NCBI RefSeq assembly: GCF_000442515.1 | Contig: NZ_AQPH01000028.1 | Location: 1-41,006, forward strand | Source of the DNA: Magnetospirillum fulvum MGU-K5 | GTDB lineage: Bacteria > Pseudomonadota > Alphaproteobacteria > Rhodospirillales > Magnetospirillaceae | DNA length: 41,006 nt | Direction: 5' to 3' | Part shown: piece by piece, positions 28,001-35,875 of the stretch | How positions within the stretch are numbered: the first letter of the stretch is position 1 | Layout of the letters: every line of letters starts with the position of its first letter | The notes under the pieces: generated by a model | What the model was told of the DNA's origin: nothing | Seen by the model: only the letters and a program-made list of their open reading frames with translations | The model's database searches: none | Translations under genes and position numbers: made by a program

Positions 28001-31000
28001 CAGCGGGGATTCGGTGCGGATTCGTTGCCGTCCGTCGCTGGTCAGCACCGCGCGCAGCATCTCATGGCGGTCGACCAGCCGTGTCCAGGCTGCCGCGATC
28101 CGGTTCAGATCGACTGTTTCCCCGTCGAATTCCAGCGCGTAGGTGGTGCCGCACGCCAGCGGTAGGCCGGACTCCCGTCCGGTCAGGTATGCCTGCTGCA
28201 CCTCGGTCAGCGGAAACGGTTCGGCGCGGTGGTCGATGTCGGGAAGAAGCGGGGCTGCGTCTCCCACCGGGCTGGCCTCGCTCAGGCCGGTGACGAAATC
28301 GGCCAGTACCGGCTGGGCGAACAGCAGCCGCAACGGCTGGTCGGCCGATAGGCCATGCTGGCCCAGCCGGGCCACCAGCCGGGTCGCCAGCAGGCTGTCG
28401 CCACCGAGCATGAAGAAATCGTCACGGCGGCGGACGCGTTCGAGCCCGAGCACCTCGCACCACAGGGCTGCGACCCGCTGTTCCGTCCCGGGGCGGGGCG
28501 GTTCGCCGACCTCGGGCCGGGTGGCGGCGGCCTCGGTCAGTAGAGCAGCAAGAGCTGCGCGGTCGACCTTGCCGTTTGCCGATAGCGGCAGCGCATCACG
28601 CGCCACGAGGGTGGTGGGGATCATTGCCTCGGGCAGCCGTTCGGCCAGACCGGCGCGGATCGTTGCCATCGCCTCGGCCGGAGCGTCCGGCTTCAGCACC
28701 AGCAGGGCGGCCAGGGCCGGTGGTCGGCCCACCGCCAGCGCAATCGCTTGGCGTATCTCGGGCAAGGCGTGCAATGCCGCTTCGATTTCGCCCAGTTCGA
28801 TGCGGTGCCCCCGGATCTTGACCTGATGGTCCGCACGGCCGAGGAAGTCCAGCGTTCCATCCGGCACGTAGCGGCCGAGGTCGCCGGTGCGATACCAGCG
28901 CTGGCCATCGGCCTGGACGAAGCGTTGCGCCGTCAGCGCCGGATCGCCGCGATAGCCGGTGGCTAAGCCCGTGCCGCCGATCCACAATTCCCCCGTCACC
29001 CAGTCGGGGCAATCGCGCCCGCGCGGATCGACGACCCGGTAGCACTGGTTCTCCAGTGGGGTGCCATACGGGACCGACCGCCACGAACGCGGCGGTGTCG
29101 CGGGCACCTCCTGGGCGTTGGACCAGATCGCCGCTTCGGTCGCGCCACCCAGCGCGACCAGTCGGCCGGTGCTGGCCGTGGTGGCGGCGAGGCGTCCGGC
29201 GAGGTCGAGCCCGACCCAGTCGCCCGAGGCCAGCGCCAGCCGCAGCGGCAATACCGTTTCCGTCCCTTCTGCCGCCGTCAGCAGCATGTCGAGCAGCACC
29301 GGAACCGAATTCCACAGCGTCACCTGATGGCGGTGGATCAGATCGAGCCACGCGGTGGCGTCGCGCCGGTCCTCTTCTTCGACCATCACCACCGCCCCGC
29401 CGACTCCGAGCAGGCCGAAGATGTCGTAAACCGACAGATCGAAATCGAGCGCCGATACCGCCAGAACCCGGTCGGTCGGGCCGATCCGGTAACGGCGGTT
29501 GATGGCGTCGATCGTGTTGGCTGCGGCGCGGTGGGTGACCTCCACCCCCTTCGGCTCGCCGGTCGAGCCCGAGGTGAAGATGATGTAGGCGGGCGAATCC
29601 GGCGCGACATCGACCGGCCGGTCGAGCGGCGGGAGCCGGGTGGCGGCGGCGAGGTCGGTCGGCAGCAGGACATGGCGAATGTCGGCGGTGCGCTGGATAC
29701 GGGCCTGCCGGGTCTGTGGCTGTCCTATCCCGACCGGGACGTAGCAGCCGCCCGCCGCCAGCACCCCCAGCACCGCGATCGCCTGGCCGATGCCGCGCGG
29801 CATCGTTACCATCACCGGGTCGCCCGGCCGCACCCCCCATTCCACCAGCAGGGCGGCGACCTGGAGGGCGTGGCGGGTCAGCGCACTGTAACTCAGCGTG
29901 CCCTGTCGCTCGATCAGTGCCACCTGCTCGGGCCTCTCCCGCGCCAGGGCGAATATCGGGTCGTGCAGCAGGTGCGGCGGCAAAGGCGAGGCGGTGGCGT
30001 TAACCGCCGCCCGCACCGCCCGTTGTTCTGTCGGCAGCGCTATCGCGACCGACTGCTCCCATGCTGCCGGAGTGGCGGCCAGGGTTTCGATGAGTTCGAC
30101 ATAGGCGGCGAACATCGCTGAGATCAGCCCCTCGGGGAACAGATCCTCAACCGCATCCCAGGTCAGCAGCAGCCCGCCTTCCAGTTCGTAAACCTGATGG
30201 TCGAGCCACACCTGCGGCGTCTGCGAGATCATGTGGCCGAGCCGACCGAGCACGGCAGATGCCTCTTCGCCGAGCAACGGGATGCCAAGATTGCAGGCGA
30301 ACACCACCGGGGCGAAGCTCCGCTCCCCCGGTCGCAGTCGGGCGAGGTCGCGCTGCACCCGGACTCCGGAATAGCCCGCATGGGCGATGTCGGCGTGCAG
30401 TCCGGCCTGGAGGGTGCGGGCACGATCGGTGAACGTCTGGTCCGCGCCGCAATCGACCGCGAGCAGGAGCAGATTGGTGAAATCGGCGACAACCTCGCCT
30501 AGCGCCGGATCGCTCCCCTGGCGGTCGAACAATGGCAGGTTGAGCAGGAAGCGCGAGCTTGCGCTCCAGCGCGCCAGGATCTCGGCATAGGCGGTTGCCA
30601 ATGTCAGCGCCGGGGTGAGGCGGTGGCAGGCGGCGTGGTTGCGTAGGTTTTCCCAGGCCGATGGACTCAGCCGGTGCTGATGGCGGCGAACGCGCGGCTG
30701 GGCGATCTCCTCCGGCTGCCGTCGCAGCGGTAGCGCCGGAGCACCGGGCCAATCAGCCAGCCGCCGCTGCCAATAGGCGCGGTCGGCGTCATGGTGAGCC
30801 GCCTTGCGTCGTTCCTCGTCTGCGAGATAGGCGGCGAAGCTCCATCCGGCCGGGGCTGGCGGCGCGGCATCGCGAGCATAGGCGGCGGCGAGGTCGCGCA
30901 GCAGAAGATGCAAGCTGTGGACGTCGGCGACCAGCAGATCGAGGTCGAAATGAATCCGGGTCGCCCCGCCCGGCAGCAGGCTCAGTTCCAGCCCGGCCAC

Positions 31001-31675
31001 CTCGCCCATCTCGACGGCGAGGCGGCGGTGTGACAGGCGGTCTCGGGTAGCGGCGAGGGCCGCGTCCACGGCCTCGGGCGCGTTACCGCGCAGATCATGT
31101 ACCGGTAGCGACGTAACGGCGTGATCAAGCGGGCCGATGCTCTGGCTGCCATCCTCGTGGAAGCGGGCGCGCAGCATGCCATGACTCTGCCGCACTCGCC
31201 CCCATGCCGCCGCCAGCCGGTTTGGATCGACATGACGGCCGTCCAGTTCTAGGTAGGCGTGACACCCGACTCCGCCGAGCGGCTGATCGTCGCGGCGGCC
31301 GATCCAATAAGCGTGCTGGACGTCAGTGAGGGCGAAGGGGGTGCCATCATCCGCGCCGTTGGCCGCGTTGGCTTCGGTTTCCTTGGTCGCAGTCGGGGCG
31401 GTGGCGCTGATCAGCGCCCACCACGCCGCCAGTGTCGGGCGCTCAATCAGGGTGGAGAAGGTGACGGCCACCCCGGCCTGACCCAGGCTGGCGACCAGTC
31501 GCATCACCTGAAGCGAATCCAGCCCGGCCTCGATCAGGTCGTCGTCGTCACCCAGCGCACGGCCGGGATTGGATAGCAGCGGCCGCACCTGGAGCCGCAG
31601 CCAATCGGGGGAGACAGGGGTGGACAACGAGGCGGCGGCCTTTGCCGACGCCCCCAGCGGGAGATCCTGTGTCAT
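25094..31675 (-). CDS. Bimodular NRPS, ArCP-Cy-A(Cys)-PCP-Cy-A(Cys)-PCP
   Basis: A 2193-residue synthetase. Domains in order: aryl carrier protein (Ser54 in GLDSLQ); cyclisation domain 1 (about 113-545, motif D246-x4-D251-x2-S254); adenylation domain 1 (about 565-1045); PCP1 (Ser1094 in GGDSLL); cyclisation domain 2 (about 1152-1580, D1281-x4-D1286-x2-S1289); adenylation domain 2 (about 1600-2070); PCP2 (Ser2129). Both adenylation pockets read DLYNLSLIWK, the cysteine code of PchE/PchF/HMWP2. It should join salicylate to two cysteines and cyclise each to a thiazoline. It resembles PchE and PchF joined in one chain, but lacks their epimerase/methyltransferase inserts and a thioesterase. It overlaps the ligase gene by ATGA. 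Confidence 0.95.
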   Translation of the reverse strand: MTQDLPLGASAKAAASLSTPVSPDWLRLQVRPLLSNPGRALGDDDDLIEAGLDSLQVMRLVASLGQAGVAVTFSTLIERPTLAAWWALISATAPTATKETEANAANGADDGTPFALTDVQHAYWIGRRDDQPLGGVGCHAYLELDGRHVDPNRLAAAWGRVRQSHGMLRARFHEDGSQSIGPLDHAVTSLPVHDLRGNAPEAVDAALAATRDRLSHRRLAVEMGEVAGLELSLLPGGATRIHFDLDLLVADVHSLHLLLRDLAAAYARDAAPPAPAGWSFAAYLADEERRKAAHHDADRAYWQRRLADWPGAPALPLRRQPEEIAQPRVRRHQHRLSPSAWENLRNHAACHRLTPALTLATAYAEILARWSASSRFLLNLPLFDRQGSDPALGEVVADFTNLLLLAVDCGADQTFTDRARTLQAGLHADIAHAGYSGVRVQRDLARLRPGERSFAPVVFACNLGIPLLGEEASAVLGRLGHMISQTPQVWLDHQVYELEGGLLLTWDAVEDLFPEGLISAMFAAYVELIETLAATPAAWEQSVAIALPTEQRAVRAAVNATASPLPPHLLHDPIFALARERPEQVALIERQGTLSYSALTRHALQVAALLVEWGVRPGDPVMVTMPRGIGQAIAVLGVLAAGGCYVPVGIGQPQTRQARIQRTADIRHVLLPTDLAAATRLPPLDRPVDVAPDSPAYIIFTSGSTGEPKGVEVTHRAAANTIDAINRRYRIGPTDRVLAVSALDFDLSVYDIFGLLGVGGAVVMVEEEDRRDATAWLDLIHRHQVTLWNSVPVLLDMLLTAAEGTETVLPLRLALASGDWVGLDLAGRLAATTASTGRLVALGGATEAAIWSNAQEVPATPPRSWRSVPYGTPLENQCYRVVDPRGRDCPDWVTGELWIGGTGLATGYRGDPALTAQRFVQADGQRWYRTGDLGRYVPDGTLDFLGRADHQVKIRGHRIELGEIEAALHALPEIRQAIALAVGRPPALAALLVLKPDAPAEAMATIRAGLAERLPEAMIPTTLVARDALPLSANGKVDRAALAALLTEAAATRPEVGEPPRPGTEQRVAALWCEVLGLERVRRRDDFFMLGGDSLLATRLVARLGQHGLSADQPLRLLFAQPVLADFVTGLSEASPVGDAAPLLPDIDHRAEPFPLTEVQQAYLTGRESGLPLACGTTYALEFDGETVDLNRIAAAWTRLVDRHEMLRAVLTSDGRQRIRTESPLVTVTCEELPGADAAAASQHLRAWWDQWAAERGDGPPFDLHAISYGLGRCRFGIAIDYLLLDGFSVKLLLGELMTLMRDPAIVLPPLGLSFRDYVLQVSPVAEDVARAQAYWRARFDDLPPSPALPLAADPTTLAPVRFHRHETRLSAERWQDVRARAREHGLTPSGLLLTVYAATLAHWSGGEALTLNLTLFDRRDVHPDIHRVLGDFTTLAPVAVHPRSGDSLLTLARRVRDELAEVLEHRAVSSIWVQRERGRRLGRAAALPVVFTSTLGLADEVLRAPPTGFPALAAGGFSETPQVWLDHQVYELDGDLRLTWDVVEGLFPPGLIDELVAAQHRWLEELAVDPAAWHRPDPDLLPTGQRTRREAHVETRAAPAGRGLHQAFFDLARARPERPALFDGGHEICYGELAGRALRLAAVLRAEGVERGEPVAVSLPRGADQVVAVLGVLAAGGCYVPIGPDQPSARRQRILTTAGIRQIVTAATVASSADRVPLERPVLGNGEESAYIIFTSGSTGEPKGVEITHRAALNTIDAVTRQHGIGADDRVLAVSALDFDLSVYDIFGLLGVGGAVVVVSEEDRREATAWLELIRRHRVTVWNSVPVLLDMLLTAAERAVEPLPLRVALLSGDWIGLDLPPRLTAATAGSGRFTALGGATEAAIWSNQFEVEGVAPAGWPSIPYGVPLPNQAYRVVGALGQDCPDWVPGELWIGGAGLAVGYRGAPALTSERFVTQAGRRWYRTGDLGRFRPSGLLEFLGRHDHQIKLRGHRIELGEIEAALHSLPNVRHAVAVLLDTPHALAAAVVFDPDPASVNEIEARLRAGLADRLPEYMIPSRLEAIDRLPLSANGKVDRAAVQAWFTASARPTGVSAPRGQFETALAAVWAEILDQPHVGRDDDFFLLGGDSLRATRIVERLCRDGLTPTPAPLRLLFANPTLAGFAAGLSEHLAHGRPTAVPRAEAAEPFEMGAI

Positions 31676-34659
31676 GCGCGGGCCTCTTCCAGGGCGTGGT
31701 CGTCTTCCTCTGCCGGTGCTGCGGCGATCAGATGGGGCGACACGCTGTTCAGCTTCTCGCAGGTTTCACGGAATTCCCGCTCCGGGGTGGAGAGGGCGAC
31801 CAGCCCGGCTCCGGCCTGGAGCCATGCCCGGTCGCCCCGCCGATAGACAGTGCGCAGCACCAAGGCGGCATCGAGGGAACCGTCGGCATCGGCGATCATG
31901 ACGCAACCGCTGTACAGCCCGCGCGGGCCGGGTTCGTGGCGGCCAATCGCCTCAATCGCCGGGCGTTTCGGGATGCCGGACGCGGTGACGGCCGGGAATA
32001 GGACGGCGAAGGCGTCCCAGGCGGTGCGTCCCGCCGTTAGCCGTCCCGCTACCCGTGAACCGAGATGTTGGACCGAGCCGCGCCGACACACTGACATGAA
32101 GTCGCAGACCTGAACCGAGCCGGGGACGCAGACCGAGTTCAGTTCCTCGCAGGCCAGCTTGACCGACACCGCGTGTTCGGCGATCTCCTTGGCGTCGCTA
32201 AGCAATTCGGCGCGCAGCCGGTCCTCTTCGGCCCGATCGCCGCCCATGGCACGGGTGCCTGCCAACGGCTGGGTGCTGACCGCGCCATCGGCGGCAACCT
32301 CGACCACTGTTTCCGGGCTGAAGCCGATTGCCGCGAAGCCATCACGCCGCAGGAGGAAGGAACGGGCCGGGGTGTTGGCCCGGCGGGCGACCAGATAGCT
32401 GGCGATCAGGTCGGGCGGGGTGGCCAGTTCGACCCGCCGCGACAGGATCACCTTCTGATAATGGCCCTGGTGGATCTCGGTGACAGCGGCGGCGACGCGG
32501 CGGCGATAGGGTTCGGCTTCGGCGGTTTCTACCTCGGCGACCTCAATCCGGGCGGTGGTGGGCCGGTGGGGCGCGGCCTTCAGTTCGAGCGCCTTCACTT
32601 GGCGGGCTAACGCGTCGAGGGTGGGCCGGTCGAGGCCGCGTAACAGGGCCCGTCCCTGGCTGAGGCGGATTTCGCTTTCAGGCAGGACCATATGCAGCAA
32701 CGGCGCCGCATCGGCAGCCAGCGGCAAATCCTGGAACCGACGCGCCAGTTCGAACTGAGCGGTGCCATAGGCGCGCCAACCGGAGAACGGCAGCGCAGAC
32801 AGCGCCTCGGTCATCAGGGCGGCGAGGTTCGGGCCGTCCCATCGCCGCACTTCGTCTCCATTGCGCACCACCAGACCATCGGCATCGGCCAGGATCTCTG
32901 CGGCGCGGCCGAGGCCGATCGACCATTCCCCGCCGCGTTCATAGATCATCAGCGCTTCGGCTGGATCGTTGGCGGCGATCCGCGCTGCCATGTCGAGCGG
33001 ATCGCCAGCCAGCGCCACCTCCATCTCCAGATAAGGGCGGGGCGTGTCGCTCTGGCGGATCAGGGCCTGCTGCGCCAATTGCTTCTTGTCGATTTTGCCG
33101 ATCGCGGTTAGCGGCCAGGAGCGGGCGAATGTGATTTGGTCGGGCCATTTATGGCGAGGCAGGCCGCGATCACGCAGGAAGGCGTGCAGTCGGTCGAGAT
33201 CGGGCGGGTCTTCCGGCGCGATCAGCACCGCGCAACTGCGTTCGCCCAGCCGGGGGTCGGGCACCGCCACCACCGCCGCGTCGCGCACGGCGGGATGGGC
33301 GCGCAGATGCTGTTCGATTTCGGCGGCCGCGATCTTCTCGCCGCCACGGTTGATCTGGTCCTTGACCCGGCCTTCCACGACCAGATTGCCATCAGCGGTA
33401 CGGCGGACGAGGTCGCCAGAGCGGAAAAAGCCGTCCGGGGTGAAGGCGGTGGCGTTGACCGCCTCGGCCCGGAAATAGCCGCGGATAGTGTATGGCCCCC
33501 GTGTCAGCAACTCGCCGGTTTCGCCCGGCGTCACGTCGCGACCCTCGGTATCGACGATCCGCACCTCATCGTCCGGGCTGAGTGGGCGGCCCTGAGTGGC
33601 CAGGGTCACGGTGTCGGGATCGTCCAGCCGGGTGTAGCACAATAGCCCCTCGGCCATGCCGAACACCTGCTGGATCGGGCATCCTAGAGCGGTGCGGATA
33701 TCCGCTGCCGCCGTCGGCTCCAACCGGGCCCCGCCGATCTGGAGCAGGGTCAGGCTGGAGAGATTTTCCTGGTTCCAAGCGCGGGCAGACGCCCACAGCC
33801 GGGCTAACGCAGGGACCAGGGCGGTGTGGGTGACGCCTTCGATGGCGATCAGTGGAAACGCTTCGTCGAAGCCGGGCGTGCGGGCCAGAACCACCCGGCC
33901 GCCTTGGCCGAGGGTGCCGAGCAGGCCAGGGCAACATAATGGGAAATTGTGTGCCAGCGGGAGCGCGGCCAGGGTCACGCTGTCGGGACCGATCCTGCAT
34001 ATTTCCGCCGAAGCACGAGCGGCGTAGGCGTAATCGGCATGGGTGCGAGGAATCAGTTTGGGGGTGCCGGTGGTGCCGCCGGATTGGAGCAGCAGGGCGA
34101 CGTCGCGATGGCTGGGACCGGTGAAGACACGCGCCGCCGGGCGCTCGATCCCCTCCAGCGTCAGATGCCCTCTGCCCGGCGCGCCATCGACGATCAGCAG
34201 GCGCAGCGCGGGGTGGCGGGCGGCAACCTGCTCGGCCATCTGCCGGTAGTCGAAGCCGAGGAAGCGGTCCGGCAGCAGATAGGCGACTGGCTCGGCCAAC
34301 TGGCACAACGCGTCGATCTCGGCCACGCGCTGCGCTGGCATCGCCAGAACCGGCACCACGCCGAGGCGGAACAGGGCGAAGCAGGCGGTGACGAAGCCTA
34401 TGCTGTTGGGCAATTGTACCAACACCCGGTCCCCGGCGGCGAGACCAAGGGCGTGGAACCCGGCTGCCAGCCGGTCGATCCGGGCGTCGAGTTCGGCATA
34501 GGACATTCGCCGCGCCCCATCGACCAGAGCGATGCGGGAGGAGAAGGAAGCGGCCCAGGCGTGGACATGCTGTCCCAGCGTTAGCGGCTGCCAATAGCCT
34601 TTCCGTTCGTACTGTTCTGCCAGATGATCCGGCCACGCATGAAAGGAGGGCTTCATCAC
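31672..34659 (-). CDS. Fused salicyl-AMP ligase and salicylate synthase
   Basis: One 995-residue open frame. Residues 1-535 are an aryl-AMP ligase like PchD/YbtE: A3 motif SGGTTGTPK (193-201), HNFPLCCPG (237-245), SGDL, and the catalytic Lys522 in TAIGKIDKK. Phe239 and the Cys in LCCPG match the salicylate type; the DHB type reads NYPLSSPG as I recall. Residues from about 545 to 995 are a chorismate-utilising salicylate synthase like Irp9/YbtS/MbtI, with PLAGTRAMG, DAKEIAEHAVSV, SVQHLGSRVAGRL, ASGIPKRPAIEAI and GLYSGCV. One protein would thus convert chorismate to salicylate and load it on the ArCP. A Fur box covers its promoter; the ribosome site is AAAGGA. Confidence 0.93.
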   Translation of the reverse strand: MMKPSFHAWPDHLAEQYERKGYWQPLTLGQHVHAWAASFSSRIALVDGARRMSYAELDARIDRLAAGFHALGLAAGDRVLVQLPNSIGFVTACFALFRLGVVPVLAMPAQRVAEIDALCQLAEPVAYLLPDRFLGFDYRQMAEQVAARHPALRLLIVDGAPGRGHLTLEGIERPAARVFTGPSHRDVALLLQSGGTTGTPKLIPRTHADYAYAARASAEICRIGPDSVTLAALPLAHNFPLCCPGLLGTLGQGGRVVLARTPGFDEAFPLIAIEGVTHTALVPALARLWASARAWNQENLSSLTLLQIGGARLEPTAAADIRTALGCPIQQVFGMAEGLLCYTRLDDPDTVTLATQGRPLSPDDEVRIVDTEGRDVTPGETGELLTRGPYTIRGYFRAEAVNATAFTPDGFFRSGDLVRRTADGNLVVEGRVKDQINRGGEKIAAAEIEQHLRAHPAVRDAAVVAVPDPRLGERSCAVLIAPEDPPDLDRLHAFLRDRGLPRHKWPDQITFARSWPLTAIGKIDKKQLAQQALIRQSDTPRPYLEMEVALAGDPLDMAARIAANDPAEALMIYERGGEWSIGLGRAAEILADADGLVVRNGDEVRRWDGPNLAALMTEALSALPFSGWRAYGTAQFELARRFQDLPLAADAAPLLHMVLPESEIRLSQGRALLRGLDRPTLDALARQVKALELKAAPHRPTTARIEVAEVETAEAEPYRRRVAAAVTEIHQGHYQKVILSRRVELATPPDLIASYLVARRANTPARSFLLRRDGFAAIGFSPETVVEVAADGAVSTQPLAGTRAMGGDRAEEDRLRAELLSDAKEIAEHAVSVKLACEELNSVCVPGSVQVCDFMSVCRRGSVQHLGSRVAGRLTAGRTAWDAFAVLFPAVTASGIPKRPAIEAIGRHEPGPRGLYSGCVMIADADGSLDAALVLRTVYRRGDRAWLQAGAGLVALSTPEREFRETCEKLNSVSPHLIAAAPAEEDDHALEEARA

Positions 34660-34683
34660 AGATTCCTTTGCTCACCGGCGGGC

Positions 34684-34711
34684 ATTAAAAGATAATGATT
34701 TTCATTATCAA
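34684..34711 (-). promoter_or_regulatory. Fur box overlapping the ligase/synthase promoter
   Basis: GATAATGATTTTCATTATC (34691-34709) matches the classic 19-bp Fur box at 17 positions. On the minus strand a promoter spans it: -35 TTGATA (34711-34706), 16-base spacer, -10 TTTAAT (34689-34684). Iron-loaded Fur should therefore block transcription of the ligase/synthase, NRPS, receptor and transporter genes. Confidence 0.88.
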
Positions 34712-34851
34712 TTTGGTCGGAAGATTCCCCCCGAAACCGGGCGGAAAAATGCCCGGATCGGGATTATCTGCGTTTCACCAGTGTGGGAGGGGGCAAGGCA
34801 GGCCGCTCTCACCCCGATCAAGGGAGAGTCTAGGGCCGGGGGCCTGGGCGG

Positions 34852-34870
34852 GTGTGGGGGGAGCCCACAC
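34852..34870 (-). terminator. Hairpin downstream of the araC-type gene
   Basis: A 7-bp stem (GTGTGGG with CCCACAC) around a 5-base loop, 13 bases past the regulator stop on the minus strand. There is no T run. It may end the regulator transcript before the Fur-controlled promoter. The rest of 34712-34851 shows no clear feature. Confidence 0.4.
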
Positions 34871-34882
34871 GTGCCTTCACGG

Positions 34883-35794
34883 TTAGTTGGTCAGGCCCTT
34901 GCGCTCGTGGCGGGGCAGGATTCCGAACTGCTTGCGGAAGGCGGTGCTGAAATGGCTGAGGTTGTTGTAGCCCAGCATCAGAGCGGTTTCGGTCACGCTG
35001 TGGCTGCGCAGCAATTGTCGGGCGTATTCCATCCGGTGCTGCTGGAACAGGGCGTAGATGCTTGAGCCGAACAGGGTTTTGAAACCCTGTTTCAGTTTGA
35101 GCTGGTTAAGGCCGATCTCACGCGCCAGTTCGGCGATGGTCGGGGCAGCGCTGAGGTCGCGCAACAGGCGGGCACGCGCCGCGATCAGCCGTTGCCGTTC
35201 GCGCGGCGGGATCGGGTCGGGCGCGCCGCCGCCGAGATGACCGGCGAGGAATTCGAGGGCGGCAGCGTATAAATAAAGACGCTGGCCTTGGGGTGCCTCG
35301 ACATGTTCGGCGAGCCGCAGCGCGGCATCGATCATTCTCTGGCCTGGGGGGGTTCCCTGCATCACGAAGCCGCCGCTGATTTCGTCATCAAGGCCGGACC
35401 CATCGTCCCCGGTCAGTTCCGCCAGCGTTTCCGGCAACAGCATCAGATCGACATGGGCGTAATTCGGGCCATAATCGACCGAGAACCGTTCCCCCGGCGC
35501 GAACACCACATAGCCTTCGCCGATGTCGGGCGACAGATCGTGCCCCCGGACCTGGGTGCGGGATCGGTCCTTCAGCAGGCAGGTGAAATGGACATAGGGG
35601 CTGTTGTTGATCAGATCGGCGTGGGTTTCCTCCTGCCCGGTGCCGCGATACAGCGCGGCTGTCATCCCCGGCCTCAATTCGACGAAGCGGGCGTTGAGGC
35701 GGGGGAGTCGGCCGGTTCCATCCTCGAATAGGCTGTTATAATCGTCGTTACCGCCACCCCCGGACGCGCACCGGGAAGAACCATCCTGCTTCAT
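34883..35794 (-). CDS. AraC-family regulator, PchR/YbtA type
   Basis: A 303-residue regulator. The N-terminal part (about 1-200) is the effector-binding half. The C-terminal AraC/XylS DNA-binding domain (about 205-298) has two helix-turn-helix units: APTIAELAREIGLNQLKLKQGFKTLFG and SVTETALMLGYNNLSHFSTAFRKQFG, ending in LPRHERK. PchR and YbtA, its functional models, sense the ferric siderophore in the cytoplasm and activate biosynthesis and receptor genes. Its location inside the siderophore locus supports the same role. The ATG at 35794 has only a weak ribosome site (AAGGG about 11 bases upstream), so an internal start is possible. Confidence 0.9.
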   Translation of the reverse strand: MKQDGSSRCASGGGGNDDYNSLFEDGTGRLPRLNARFVELRPGMTAALYRGTGQEETHADLINNSPYVHFTCLLKDRSRTQVRGHDLSPDIGEGYVVFAPGERFSVDYGPNYAHVDLMLLPETLAELTGDDGSGLDDEISGGFVMQGTPPGQRMIDAALRLAEHVEAPQGQRLYLYAAALEFLAGHLGGGAPDPIPPRERQRLIAARARLLRDLSAAPTIAELAREIGLNQLKLKQGFKTLFGSSIYALFQQHRMEYARQLLRSHSVTETALMLGYNNLSHFSTAFRKQFGILPRHERKGLTN

Positions 35795-35821
35795 CTTGTA
35801 CGCAGCCCTTCAGCGAAAGCC

Positions 35822-35847
35822 ATCCCCCTCGCCCTGATGAGGGGGAT
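35822..35847. other. Perfect 9-bp inverted repeat upstream of araC-type gene
   Basis: ATCCCCCTC (35822-35830) pairs with GAGGGGGAT (35839-35847). It lies at the expected transcription start of the regulator, or it may be the end structure of the upstream operon. No T tract is seen. Confidence 0.4.
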
Positions 35848-35875
35848 ATTAAGTGCAAATCACTATCACTTGCAA
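35847..35875 (-). promoter_or_regulatory. Promoter and palindrome for the araC-type gene
   Basis: On the minus strand TTGCAA (35875-35870) and TTAATA (35852-35847) are 17 bases apart. An imperfect palindrome with TGCAA/TTGCA arms covers 35854-35874, between and over these boxes. It is AT-rich and Fur-box-like, and could bind Fur or the regulator itself. The stop codon of the glyoxalase-like gene lies inside it. Confidence 0.5.
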
